Shown: positions 1 to 11,375, counted from the stretch's first letter. The stretch is 64,000 nucleotides of DNA from Heloderma charlesbogerti (GCA_026122225.1 JANEZZ010002770.1:281001-345000), one strand, 5' to 3'. Numbers and translations: made by a program. The notes: generated from the sequence alone by a model not told the origin.

Positions 1-1228
1 GCTTGAGTCCCTTCTTTCCAAAGTCATTATTTTAATTTGATGTGCTTGCTTCAACAAAGCTGCTAAGGAAGAGATGCCACAACACTTTCTTCCTTGATGA
101 ATAACTCAGTTGAAAGAAGGCAAGTTTAAGGCAGCTATCAGAGTACTTTGTTTAGACTTTGTTTATATGAACATTTAAAGTAGGATGCATTCATAAATCT
201 GTTTTACCATGGTAGGAAATCTTGTCTTCCTTAGGCATTTATGCTGTTTATCATAATTAACATCAGTGAATCCTCACAGTAAAAAGAAACCACTTGAATA
301 TCCTTATGCTTGCACTCAGTCAGCATACGCTAGCTTACGCTTGGATCCTATGTTTTAGTGGGATGCCATAGCGTTCTCTTATCATACGTTACTCTGACCT
401 TTGCCATAGGGTATATGTGTCAAGAACGAGTGAAGATGGATTTCAGACCTAACTCATGCAGCAAATGCCAATTCTCAAGTTCAGGATGCTATACTGTGCA
501 TCTTATAAAGGACTGTAGATGAAGTTAGTTTATTTCTACAAGCTTAGCAACGTTTGTTAAAAGTTGTAACTTTGCTGGAGCAGTGTCAATCAGATTTTGT
601 ATGATGAATTAGGATTAGGTTCAGCAAGGGTGAAGAGAGGAAGTATACGAAGGAAAATCTGTTGTCCATCCTGTGAAATGGCTTCTTGGTTGGCAATTAA
701 AAAATAGCAACACAATATATTGTTTAAAAGGAAAATAATAATACTTTTTTCCAAAGCTATGCAGTAGTTTTGTTGCTTTGCCTGTGAAAAATAAGAGCAG
801 CAAACAAATAGCTGTAGGTAGTTTTCTCTTCGTTCTGGGAAAAACGGTATAGCTGTATAAGTGACTATATATAAAACAAAGCAGAGCTACAAAACTATTT
901 TTTTCATAGCTCTGGCCAGTCTCCTATCCATTTTTCTTTCTTTCAGAAAAAAGTCTGCTGTCATGCTAGGTAAAGTAGCATCCTGTGAAAGACAACTGGA
1001 CTTGATCTATTTTACTCTCAAAGTCCCTCATCCCATTTCTTATTACAACTAACTGGTGTGTACCAGTGCTAAATACATAGGGCTGTTCATGCCGCTCTTT
1101 GGAACCCAGGTCATGAACAGTCTGATCAGTAGTTCATAATCCCTGCATATAAAGGGATACATGCAGAGACCATTTGGGATGTATTGGCTGTGCTGTATCC
1201 ATGTATTTCTGCAGACTACCTGGCAACG
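1..1228. other. Unannotated AT-rich non-coding stretch
   Basis: I see no exon, repeat or RNA gene that I recognise. Open frames are short and lack recognisable protein character. Confidence is that no obvious gene is present. Confidence 0.6.
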
Positions 1229-1355
1229 GCCCTCTACCTGTGCTGGTGGGATTCCACACAGCCCTCTACCTGTGCTGGTGGGATTCCACACAGCCCTCTA
1301 CCTGTGCTGGTGGGATTCCACACAGCCCTCTACCTGTGCTGGAGGGATTTGCACA
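1229..1355. repeat. 32-bp minisatellite, about four copies
   Basis: Four head-to-tail copies start at 1229, 1261, 1293 and 1325. Each begins GCCCTCTACC and ends near GATTCCACACA. The first three are identical over their full 32 bp. The last diverges near its end (GGAGGGATTTGCACA). Because 32 is not a multiple of three and the unit has no stop codon, several frames stay open through the array on both strands. Those open frames are a by-product of the repeat, not genes. Confidence 0.95.
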
Positions 1356-2379
1356 GTAGGTTAAATAGAATTGCCTCCATACATTCTCTGAAAGCTTAGC
1401 AAAGGCAGTACACTGGCTTAGAGAAAGGAAAATGGAATAGGAGGTACAATTGCCTGTGTGTCAAAAGATGTCTTATGGGAGAATAGGATTTTTTTTGCTG
1501 GTCTTGAAACAAAGTAACATCTTTAACAACTGAATGAAGGGTTCTTTGTCACTTCTCTTGACTTAATTAATTTGGGTTCATTGTAGATCATTCTATGGCA
1601 AACATCTTTCAGTGTTTGAGCTAGAGACATCACTGACTGAATAATCAATAAACTCTTTTTTTCTTGATCTATTCAAGCATAGGAGTGAGATTATTGAGTG
1701 GGAGACAGGGTCACCTTCTCCAATATTTTAAGATAAAGGACAATTCTTCTGTGTTGTGCACTCAAGAATAAAAGGCAGCCCAAGGTCTAGCCCTAGGATT
1801 TTTCTAAATCCCCATGTTTTATGTGAAGTTTTTTTTTTTAACAGTCTCTGTGCATGTTCAATCTTCCGCTTTCAATTAGACAACAATATTCTGAATACAT
1901 TTAAGGTTCTATTTAGCTCTGCCAGAGGTAAATAGAAAAGTACATAAAGTTAACTCTGTTCAGCTTTATTACTGAAATATTTTACTCTTCTTATCTCTTA
2001 CCTTTAAACAGTTAGCATAAAGATACATGTCGGTGTCATAAAAATGTATGGATAAATTAAACATACAGTATATGGGGTACACCTTTTAATCTGGAATGTG
2101 TCACTTGTGGACATTCTTAGTGTGTTATGGAAAGTGTTGGAAAGCCACTTTAAAATGGAAAGTGCATTCTGGTCAATGTAGGCATTTCATCTGCTATACT
2201 GAAATGTAAACTACAAAAACATATTCCATTTATGAAAATTGGCTTGGCCTATAGTCTGCCATTTAAAAGATTTAAAAGTGCCAAGCACTCCATTTTCATG
2301 TTGTTCTCTATGTGTGTAAGCCTCCATTTGTTCAGGCTGAAGGGTCACGTGGTGCTGCAACCACTTGTGTGTCTGTTAT
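1356..2379. other. Unannotated non-coding stretch
   Basis: AT-rich sequence with stops in all frames. Nothing recognised apart from short homopolymer runs. Confidence 0.6.
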
Positions 2380-3010
2380 CTTGAGATATGTCTAACTTTC
2401 AAGACCAGAGTAAGACTCAGTTAATTGGACTGAATGATCTCAGCTGCATTCCTATGGGAACTTTTACTCTCCCCTATGGGGTTTGGGAAAGCTGTTCCAG
2501 CCAGACTGTGATTGGTTAACAAAGATCTTCCTTGAGTTGTTAGGGATTTGAGCATAAAAAGAGGGGGCTCGGAGCCACCCATTTGTCTTCGTCTTCATAC
2601 CTCAACTTGCCTTCAGGCTTATGTTTCTTCGGATCACTGACTGGGCCTGTTCTATTGGGACACCCGTGTTTAAGTAGCGTATAGGGCAGGCTTACGTAAC
2701 GCTTATTATTCTTTGCCTGGAGTGTTGTTTCCAAAGATTACTCTGGTTCTTGTATGCCTTCTTATTCCTCTTCTCCTTACCCTATGTAAATAAACTTAAC
2801 ACTTACCTTATGACTTGTGTGTGCTTCCTTCCAAGTAAGCCGTAGTACTATATCTAGAGTCTTCTGCTTGGTTAATCACTCCTGTTTAAGGCCTAGTGCT
2901 TGAAATAGAGGGTGCCAGTTTGGACTCATTTCTAATCCCTAGGGGTGTCCTATAAGATCTGAGGCACTCCTGGCTCAGGCTCACGTGGACATAAGAGGTG
3001 CTGGCAGCCT
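2380..3010 (+). mobile_element. LTR-like block with promoter and poly(A) signals
   Basis: An ATTGGT (reverse CCAAT-type) box lies at 2511-2516, a TATA-like CATAAAAAG at 2553-2561 and an AATAAA at 2789-2794, followed by a GT-rich stretch (GACTTGTGTGTGC). A promoter and a poly(A) site about 235 bp apart with no coding sequence between them is the U3-R-U5 layout of a retroviral or retrotransposon LTR. I could not fix the terminal TG...CA ends or a target duplication, so the borders are approximate. It could instead be chance signals in unrelated DNA. Confidence 0.35.
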
Positions 3011-3224
3011 ACCTTTGTTAATTGTTTGTCTCTGTCTACACTGCTGGGAGTTAGGGCAACCCCCTTCCTCCCTTCACAGAAAAGTTCAGTATTCCATTCC
3101 CTGACATGATACAACTTTTATTCTAGCTTGGGCAAGGGGGGGTGGGAGGATGTGACCAAGAACAGAGTTTTGAAAGATGATGGAGGACTTAATGGGTATT
3201 TCTTGTCTCCTGGGGCACAGTAAT

Positions 3225-3350
3225 TCTGTGAGAGGTGCTAGGGATAATTTTCAGCACGCTCACCAAACTACAATTCCTAGGTTTCTCTGGGAGAAACCAT
3301 GGCAGTTAAACTGCTTTTAAAAAACTGCTGTACATTTGTAGTGCATATAT
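3225..3350. repeat. Fragment of a common squamate foldback/hAT-like repeat
   Basis: The segment around CAAACTACAATTCCTAGG and the following AAACCATGGCAGTTAAACTGC resembles a repeat I know to be abundant in lizard genomes (the 'fails to form a gene' type with paired TACAATTCC/GGGAG motifs). The copy is short and eroded. Family assignment is by recognition only. Confidence 0.35.
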
Positions 3351-4097
3351 GGCCTCTCACTTATATCTCTTCTCCTATAGATACAAGGAAGTAACAGAAT
3401 TGAGTAGTGTGCCATTTAGCTTTAGAGTAAGTGGATTGCCTCAGATTTTGATACAACTAAGGATCAATCTAGATATGGGCTTTTTCTTTCTCAGAAACCA
3501 GTCATGGGAGTGGGGAGCAACTTGTGTTAGGTCTGTGGTGTGAAGAGAGGGGGCTCTAGTACTTTGCCCCTCTGCCACTGCCCTGATAAAGATTGCCTCC
3601 CCCAAAGCTGCTATTGGCTATAAAAGGGAAAATGTATGGTGGGTGGGAAAGGGTTAGGACCCCTCCCACCCAGCTCTCACCACTGCCCTGATCTAAATTG
3701 TTCCCAACACCTGACCTGGCTGCTTTTTGAGAAAGAAAAAGACACTGGGACCTCCCAACATATAAATTGCACATAACATCTAGTTTGATGCACAGGGCAG
3801 GGGAGAAGTAGGCATTGTAACTCAACAAACCCATATGTGATACTTTGAAACCTCTGCTTCTCATCAGTTTTACTCTGCAGTTTGGGAAACTACAGCAAGT
3901 TCACCGTCCCTGTCACTGTACTGCATAAGAGGGCTGATGATAATGTATTGATAAAGACTCTTGTGTATTGTGATACACAGTAGATAGAAGCAGTGGTTGA
4001 TGTTTGATAATCCACCAAACCTCACATGCTATCACAAGTACCAAAAAAGAATTTCAGAAAGTATAGGAAAGAAGCCTATTTGTCCAGTTAAAAGTTC

Positions 4098-4136
4098 GTC
4101 TGTCTGTCCGTCCGTCCATCCATCCATCCATCCATC
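4098..4136. repeat. Microsatellite (TCTG/TCCG/TCCA)n
   Basis: Tetranucleotide array moving from GTCT through GTCC to CATC units. The CATC run at the 3' side is uninterrupted. Confidence 0.9.
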
Positions 4137-4424
4137 TTCTGCAGAAATATTTGAACGTCTAATTTTAGGTTCATGTGATACGCACACAAGGTGACTTTTT
4201 AATGGGCTTTCATTTCAGTAGAATTTCATTTTGTGTGTAGTCATGCAACAGTGTCCTCCACCCCGGCTATAATGTAAGCTGCATGTCTGAACATGTTGTA
4301 ATTTATGTTATATTTTCTTCGTTTTCTTATATTTTTTGAAAGCTGCATTGTTGTGCAGAAAGCCTAAATCGTCTTGCTTCCAATTGTATTAAAACAAAAG
4401 ATGGAAAAGTGGGAGAGCATCCAA

Positions 4425-4690
4425 AATAGACCCACAAATGGAAGAGAAATGTCTCAAGATACAGATAGGCCTGTGCATACTTACTTTTTTGCACACTGCA
4501 GTGTGCAATAATTTAAATGTTTTTTTCTCCAATGCTAAAATTCTATGCTATTTTAGTAATGTCTTGCCTTGTCTTATCTTGTGTTACAGCCCTTTGAAGA
4601 AGGCCTTAAAATAAAAAGAGGCCGAAATCTGTTGGCCATTTACAAATAAAATCTTTGTTCCATTCCATTCGTGGGTCTTCCAAATGTATT
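4425..4690 (+). mobile_element. Possible Penelope-like 3' end with degenerate hammerhead-like motif
   Basis: At about 4594-4634 the sequence reads TTTGAAGA, then AGGCC, an A-rich loop, GGCC and GAAA. That is the order of a hammerhead ribozyme core (CUGAUGA, stem II, GAAA), with mutations in the first box. Related GAAGAAGGCC...GGCCGAAA motifs occur in pLTRs of Penelope-like elements, which carry hammerheads. An AATAAA follows. An inverted repeat flanks the block: AGACCCACAAATGGAAGAG near 4426 and CATTCGTGGGTCTTCC near 4666. No reverse transcriptase or GIY-YIG frame is visible. The copy is old and would not be expected to cleave. Confidence 0.35.
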
Positions 4691-5135
4691 GGCAAGGTGT
4701 TTGGTGGCAGGTAATTCACTGGCAACTTCGAACTCCCCTCTGTCTGGGGGATTATCATTAAAAATCGTCAGTACCAGTTGTAGATGCAGTTATGTCACAC
4801 TTGCTTCTATTATAATGAAAATATTTTGAAATGGGATCATTCGTAATTGGGAAGGACATCTACAGTAGTGCTGAGTTCAGATCAACCTATTAGAAAGTGA
4901 AAACCATTTGCACTTATAATAGCGAAACACACTAAGGGGCACGTGTCTTCTGTTAGTGTCCTTATGCCCTATGTAGGAACATGGTGGTTAGGCTGACTAT
5001 AGAGTTACCACATAGGTGCCTCTATAGTCAGTAACTACTTGAAAACAGGAAACACTGTAAGGAAAACAGTGCAATGCCACTGCACGTATGCCCCTTCTCT
5101 CCTCCAGGCTTTAAAGGACTAACGTTCTGTTAAAG

Positions 5136-5320
5136 GAACATAGGATGCTGCCTTATACTGAGTCAGAACCTTGGTCCATCAAGCCCAGTATTTTCAACTG
5201 GCAGCGGCTCTCCAGGGTTATAGGCAGGATTCTTTCCTGGCCCTACCTGGCGATGCTGGGGATTGAACCTGGGACCTTCTGCATGCCAAGCAGGGGCTCT
5301 GCCACTGAGCCACAGCCCCG
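5136..5320 (-). mobile_element. tRNA-derived SINE (squamate type), near full length
   Basis: Read on the minus strand, it opens with an A box in GGCTCAGTGGCAGAGC (plus 5297-5313), then a B box GGTTCAATCC (plus complement GGATTGAACC near 5260-5269). The body ends in a conserved segment whose plus-strand form is GGAACATAGGATGCTGCC. This is a well-known pol III retroposon of reptiles. Two more copies lie in this window (7739-8575 and 33183-33286). Confidence 0.85.
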
Positions 5321-7738
5321 ACATAGACAGTGTGTGTAAAAATGTGTGTGTATAAGAGAGAGCACACGTACATGGGCTATAGTGCTGCCTTCTCTTTTTC
5401 TGAATAGAACCAACATGGGGATAACAGCAACACTACCAGAAGGTAAGAGCGAGGACAGTGGCAGCAAAACATGTGGATGGCAGTAAAAGCAGGTTGGGGG
5501 GAAGAGGTGGTTGGGGAGAGATAGGCATCACTTCAGTTTGCTCCTGGATGAATGGCCAAGTGGCAGTAGCTACTTGTTACAGAAATCAAGTGAGTGGAAA
5601 ATCAAATCGCTTATTTATTGCTTGATAATAACTATGTGAACTGGTCATATAAATCCATCTTGAAGCTCCTAGTTATCTGAATTATATCTTGTGCAAATGC
5701 CACTGCTGGTTTACCTGGCCTATACATGCTTTAGCCAGTTTTGGTGAGTACATAAAGATGTACTTCATGCTCTTGATCTAGGGCTCTTCATGTTCCCAGT
5801 GTATACACATAGCTTACACGCAAGGAGGCTGTGTGTGCATTTGTACATGCATGCATATGCACCCCCCCTTCAATAACTTTTTCATCGCATTACAAGCAAT
5901 GATACAAAAAAGTCTTCTCGATCATACAATAAATTGCAAAAGGATACATAACTGTAAAAGGCAAAGTGCATATTTAAACAGGTTAAACTACTTTACTAGC
6001 TCTAGAAATGCAGCGGATGTCTACAGTAAATGTTGTACACTGAGAAATAAATAAATAAATAACCCTACTGTCAAAATAAATGACTATTAGGGATTCAGCT
6101 CCATAATACTTGTTTAGCAATGGGTGTTTCTTGAGTATTAGAATACAAACTGTTGTAAAGCTACTGGATGGGTTGCATGATCAAGAGGAGTAATCTAAAA
6201 ATACGTAGAGAGAATGTAAACGCTTTTTCTTTCTACTTAAGGCAGCTTTTATTGTTCTGAAGTAAGGTTTTGAAGCGGTGTGGTTTTTTAATGCCTGTTC
6301 TGTCAATAGAATTGTTTTAAAAATACTTTTTAACACTCCAAACTAACAGCATGTTAGCAACTAATTCAAACAATATTTCAGTATCATTCATAAATTACTT
6401 TTGAATCCTTTGACTTAAGGAAGAGAAAATCCCACAAATCCTACTTTTGGTCAAAGCATAAGACCATAATTAATTTGGCATGTGCTTTTGAATTAAGAAC
6501 ACAGTGTTCTGAGCTTTTCTTTAAAAGCTTTATCAAAACATTGGAGAAATACTTTTGCAGAGCATTATTAACTGGGTGGAGCCTTTAAGATTTGTTACAA
6601 ACGAAGAGATGTTAATTAAATATTGTTGTTTCTTGCTGTCAATCAAGAGAGGTTAAGCTTTATTTATATTCTGAAGTGAAAAACAGAAAGTGTAACAGGT
6701 AAAATATATATACAAGAGCTGCCAGGAAGCAGAGTCTGAATTTAATCGGTTGGAATTTGTGCAGGGGAGGGTGCAGGTAGGATTAAACTGCTGCTGTGGG
6801 GGTGCTGCTGCTATTTTCTGATATTTTGGGGTCTGTCTTTATGAATGTACTGTCCTTTATGTACAAATGATTGACAGCATCTTCTTCAGCCCAGATTGCT
6901 GATATGGGAGGCCAATTCACACAATTAGTTGAGGTGATGGGTATCAAGCTCATCACTTGGTAAACTTGCCTGGCATCATTTCCTGGGATGAGGCAATTAC
7001 CATGATTAAGTAGGCATATGCTGGGGTCAGCAGCTGTGGATGTAGCCATAGCAGAGAGCAAAACATAGGAGAAGGAGGAGGGGAGCCAAATGAGTAAGGG
7101 AATAACAGTGCCGTAAATGGATGCATACTCCTAAATGGGGAGGTGCACTCAATGGGTAGGGGACTCTAGCATATGAAGCTAAGGTTATTCTAAGGAACCA
7201 TCATTTGCTATGAAAAAGCATAGGTAAAAGGATACCCGTGTGGAAGAACCTGAATGCCAAGCCAAGGAAGGTCATGATGTTCTACCACTGCTGTCTCTGC
7301 CAGATAGGATGTGGTACAGTTCTGGCTTAGCATGTGACCTCAAGAGTGGGGAGTTACTCGTTTGAATGCACCCTCACGTGAAAACTACCCGTGTCAAAAA
7401 TTGCCACCTTGAAGCAAAACACTTGGAGTAGGTTTCATGCCATCCCTGGAAGAATGGGCACTACTGCAGTGCTGTTCCCTTCCCATGCTGTGTGGTGTCT
7501 TCCCACACCAACAACAGCCCACTGGAAACTGGGCTAACTTTGGCAATGGGAGTTGTCTCGGTGCTGGCTCTTCCCATGTGGTATGGGGCTTCTCACCTTA
7601 CCCTGGTGATGTGGGAACAAGCAGTGCTGCAGCAGTAATGTCAGAAATTAGCCTTCTGTCTGCATTGATAAGGTTTAAAGCAGAACCTTATTTTTGAATG
7701 TGTAGGAGGGTTTGATGAACCTTTGTCCTATGTTAAAT
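5321..7738. other. Unannotated stretch, AT-rich block at 6430-6680
   Basis: No gene or repeat recognised, apart from a short (AAAT)n at about 6046-6061. The block 6430-6680 contains homeodomain-type TTAATTAA and TAATTAA cores and no visible repeat signature. It could be conserved regulatory DNA, but nothing in a single sequence can show conservation. Confidence 0.4.
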
Positions 7739-7764
7739 GAACATAGGAAACTGCCTTATATTGA

Positions 7765-8100
7765 CCTGGTTCGTACAACACGACAGCCTACCGTGGATTA
7801 ATTTACCTGTGGGGGCTGTCATGTTGTGACAGGTGCCATTTTTGCATGGTGCCTGGCTTGCTGTGCTTGTCGTGTCATGCAAACCCAGGCTGCAGGGGTT
7901 GTTTGAGGATTAGACAACCCTCCAATAATCCGTGGCTTGTTTTAGGATTATTGGAGGGTTGTCTATCCTTCAAACAAACCCTGCCATCTGGGTTTGCACA
8001 ACAAGACAAACCATGGTAAGCTGTGCAAAAGTATTTCTTCATGACACAACAACCCGCACGGGTAAATTAAGTCATGGTGTCATGCCATGCAAAGCAGGCC
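7765..8100. mobile_element. Foldback (MITE-like) element inside SINE, insertion 1
   Basis: The ends form an imperfect inverted repeat: CCTGGTTCGTACAACACGAC at the left against the complement of CATGCCATGCAAAGCAGG at the right. Pairing continues through ATTAATTTACC / GGTAAATTAA. The core is a second inverted repeat around TGGAGGGTTGTC. Flanking pentamers are ATTGA and ACTGA, fitting a short target duplication in the SINE. No transposase frame. The superfamily is not certain. Confidence 0.75.
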
Positions 8101-8138
8101 ACTGAGTCAGACCATTGCTCCAGAGTTGTTGATACTAA

Positions 8139-8444
8139 CCTGGTTTGCATGATCACTGTGCCGGGCACCATTCGCCTAATCACCCGCGCAGGCATTGCTT
8201 GTCGTGTTGTCTGAACCCAGGCAGTATGGCTTGTTGGAGGGGGAAATAACCCTGGAATAACCCATGGGCTGTTGTTCAGTTACTGAGGGTTGTTTCCACC
8301 TCCCACAAGCCATGTCGCCTGCTTTCAGATGACACAACAATCTGCTCCTGGCCAGGTCATTAGGCAAACAGCGCCTGGCACGTGCCATGGCTTAAATAAG
8401 CCACTGTGGCCTGTTTAACCCATGGTGATTGTGGGAACTGGCCC
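8139..8444. mobile_element. Foldback (MITE-like) element inside SINE, insertion 2
   Basis: The left end CCTGGTTTGCATGATCACTG pairs with the complement of the right end ATGGTGATTGTGGGAACTGG. The inner arms share TTGTCGTGTTGTCTGAACCC and the complement of TTTCAGATGACACAACAA. It has the same terminal pattern as 7765-8100, so the two are likely one family. Flanks are ACTAA and ATTGA, each one change from ACTGA, the target implied by the SINE consensus. Confidence 0.75.
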
Positions 8445-8972
8445 ATTGACTGGCAGCGGCTTTCCAGGCTTTGAGGCAGAATTCTTTCATAGCCCTACGT
8501 GGAGATGCCAGGGATTGAATCTGGGACTCTCTGCATGCAAATTAGGTGCTCTACCACTGAGCTGTGGCTCTTCTCTGTTGTGGGGCTGTTCTGTGTAGCC
8601 TGCCGCCTGCCACTGCCACACACACCAGCCATATACCCACCAGCTGCATTTTTTGGCAATCGTGGGAAGGGTCCCTATGTATGTACTGATGTATACAACA
8701 TATGCATGTAGACCTCCTCTACACAAGTGGGGATCTTTATTGGCCCACGATCCCCTTATTGGCTCAGGAGCCCCTTGGGCCAATACGGATCCCCGTTTGT
8801 GTACGGCTGTGTGGAGCAGCTTTACACAGTCTGTTCGAATGCACATAGAGCTGCTCAATGCGAGGCTGGGTGGGGGCAGAGAAAGCCAGTGCACATGCCA
8901 AGGGCAGGGTTATGCAGCATGCTCTCTCAACTCCTTCGTGCATTTATTTGATATGTGAAGAGTTCTAGTGAA

Positions 8973-8974
<2 letters not shown>

Positions 8975-9013
<39 letters not shown>
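8975..9013. repeat. Compound microsatellite (TG)n(AG)n
   Basis: About twelve TG units followed by about seven AG units. Confidence 0.95.
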
Positions 9014-9754
9014 AACAAACTCCTCCCTAAATGAAAACTGATATGTACTCAAGAAACCCAGCAAATAGTTTATTTAATGAAAATGTATAAGATGTTTTAG
9101 GATGTCTTACTTTTCAGAACTGTCTTCATTTCTGCTTAATCTGTCCCATCAACCACAAAGGAATGCTGATAGCTAGAGGAAGAAGTAGTTTGTTCTCCCT
9201 TAGTTCAGAGTTACAAGCTCCAATCTGCACTACAAAAAAACTTTATAACTACTGTTTCCCTGCCTCTGACAAAGAGGTACGGAAGTGCTGCAGTGTCTTA
9301 GCATCCCCGCCCCCACAATAATAGTGCACAGAATTGTGTTGTAGGTGTGGGTAGCTGGCACCTGGACTCACTGATGGAGCCAGATTCAGCTGCACAAGAA
9401 CGATCGAGGCATAGTGTAGTGGCAGTGTGCTACTGTTAGGACTCAGTCTAAGAACCAACGGTGTGCATTTGCAGCAGCTAAGTGTACTTCTTCTCCAGTA
9501 TGTCTTTCTGCTGCCATATCTGGAACACATGAAGTGTGTTTAGGCAGATGGGGAGGAGGTATTGCTACTCTGCTAGGCAGCCCTGTAACCCTGTGTCCAG
9601 TTTTCCTTGTAATTAAAGGGCTGGTGAGGGGATTTCCCTGGCAACAGGAACAGATACTTCCTAACCTGGCACAGTTAAGGAGCCAAGAAAGCTGTGGATT
9701 GTCTCAGTCAGTTGGATCTTGTCTGTTGTCCACATCTTCTGTGTCCAGTTATCA

Positions 9755-9860
9755 CTCTTTATTATTTATATAGGGTCAATAGATTACCCAGTACTTTATA
9801 GGGTAGTATAAAGAAAAGATAGGTCTATGCCCTGAGGAACTTGCAATCTGATCATCCTTC
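9755..9860 (-). repeat. Reptile LINE-tail-like repeat fragment
   Basis: TTATTATTTATATAGGGTCAA followed by CCAGTACTTTATAGGGTAG and CTGAGGAACTTGCAATCTGA resembles a common antisense repeat tail of reptile genomes (TTTATTTATATAGC... TTTACA... TTACAATCT). Eroded. Recognised by pattern only. Confidence 0.35.
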
Positions 9861-10832
9861 ACATTCATCTTCACCTCCTCTCAAACAGCATATGCCAGTT
9901 AGCAGTTACCTAAACCAGTTTGGATATTGGATTTGCATATTGCACAGTTCTTGAAGAAAAGTCACGTGGAATATAATAACAGAAATAAAACTGGTGAATA
10001 TCTAAATAGTAATTTTCAATGTAATTATTTTGGTTCAACGATAGAAGTAACTCTACGATAACACCTAAGGAAGAAGGATAAAACCATGTTGCTGAAATAG
10101 AAATGGCAACAGTGGGATGGTAATTCAGCCAGGAGTATCACTCAGAGTTTGCAATCTGTGTTCTATTAGAGATGTGTGCAGAAGTCTGGTGTTAATTGCT
10201 ACCTTGTTTTCAAAATGGTCCTGTTTTAATAAGAGCACATATGTTTCAGATGGTTGGGAAAATAGGTTGGACAGTTTCTGCACTGGCTACTGACTAATTC
10301 ATACAATGATTATATTATACTTTAATATTTAGCAGTCTTCTTTGGAAGTTGCTTTTGTTAATAGTTTATTTGCCGTTGAAATGTAGCCTAAGACAATGGA
10401 AAAGTATTCTTTGCTATTCAGACATGGCATCAAAGAGAATCAGGAGCAGTCATGGTCTCCTTTATCAAATCCACCCCTAAGTGTTTTCTTTAGCCAATCT
10501 TCTAGGGTTATTGTGCCATCATCATTATGGTTTGCTGAACATATTTAGTTGAGGTATTGGACTCTTAAGGTAGGCTGCTCTAAGGAACTGAAGTGACCTA
10601 ACAAATTATAAAACCAGCTTTGGTCATGTTCACCTTTTTCACTGCTGTGTAATGGAGCACAATTATTACTGAACATCTAGAATATGAATAACCATCTCTT
10701 GGTTGTGTGTTCTCCCTGACTCCTAACTCAGTAAATCCGAACATGCCAAGTTCTTGAATTTAAGTTGAAAAGAAAGTACAGGTAAATTTTCCCAGCAGTG
10801 CTACATAACTTGAACAATGAGTAGCATTCAAC

Positions 10833-11238
10833 TAGGGATGTTGGAGGAATCTGTCAGGGGGGTGAAGTTCACTGAGCTTTCAGCCACTTGGCTCCCCGGA
10901 CTCTGGCTTGCTTAGCTGTGAGCTGGCCCAACTTGATCTGTATTGAGTTGGGCCAGCTCACAGATTTTCGGGGGTGGGTTTTTTTTAAAATCGCCATTTA
11001 TGCAATTTGCCTAATTTACACAATTTTCTGCTGTAATTTGCTTAATTTACGCAAATTACGGCCATAATACGCTTAATTAGTGGTAATGGTGATTTAAAAA
11101 ATAAATAAATCTGAGAAATTTCCCAGATTTCGGGGGAAAAGCTTGTGGTTCGGCTTGCAAATGCCAACCATGCCGGGGGCTCCGGGGAAATCCAGTGAGC
11201 CCCCAAAGGGCTGGATTTCCCTGTGATAGCCATCCCTA
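10833..11238. mobile_element. Non-autonomous hAT element with 8-bp target duplication
   Basis: The element starts TAGGGATGTTGG and ends AGCCATCCCTA, giving a terminal inverted repeat TAGGGATG. It is flanked by CATTCAAC (10825-10832) and CTTTCAAC (11239-11246), an 8-bp duplication with one mismatch, as expected of hAT transposition. Inside are a perfect 18-bp hairpin (10916-10933 with 10946-10963, 12-nt loop) and longer imperfect arms around AATCGCCATTT / AATGGTGATTT. No transposase. It shares its termini with 60270-60988. Confidence 0.85.
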
Positions 11239-11244
11239 CTTTCA

Positions 11245-11375
11245 ACCTCTGTCTCTGTCTCTCTGTCTCTCTCTCTCTCTGTGTAGAGGAACTGGTATTT
11301 ATTTATTTATTTATTTAAGATTTTTAATCCACCCAATAACCAACATTCTCTGGGCAGTGCAATGTACATCATAAT
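11245..11375 (-). repeat. (CT)n and (ATTT)n followed by antisense L2-type LINE tail
   Basis: A CT-rich simple repeat and (ATTT)n to about 11320 precede TTTTTAATCCACCCAATAACCAA and CTCTGGGCAGTG. On the minus strand this is the L2-type 3' end (TGGGTGGATTAAAAAT then AAATAAAT). Confidence 0.6.

Larger units (their letters stand above)
7739..8575 (-). mobile_element. tRNA-derived SINE interrupted by two foldback elements
   Basis: The same SINE as at 5136-5320, in three pieces: 7739-7764 (GAACATAGGAAACTGCC), 8101-8138 (ACTGAGTCAGACCATTGC) and 8445-8575 (ATTGACTGGCAGCGG through the B box GGATTGAAT and the A-box complement). Removing the two inserts restores a contiguous SINE colinear with the 5136 copy. 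The inserts are therefore younger than the SINE. Confidence 0.85.

Noticed and set aside
1229..1355. CRISPR array
   Set aside because: Units are directly adjacent with no spacers, and the DNA is vertebrate in character.
1161..1399. Three overlapping open frames with repeated W/C-rich peptides
   Set aside because: They are the 32-bp minisatellite read in different frames; the unit lacks stops.
5240..5320. tRNA gene on the minus strand
   Set aside because: It is the head of a SINE with two more copies in the window.
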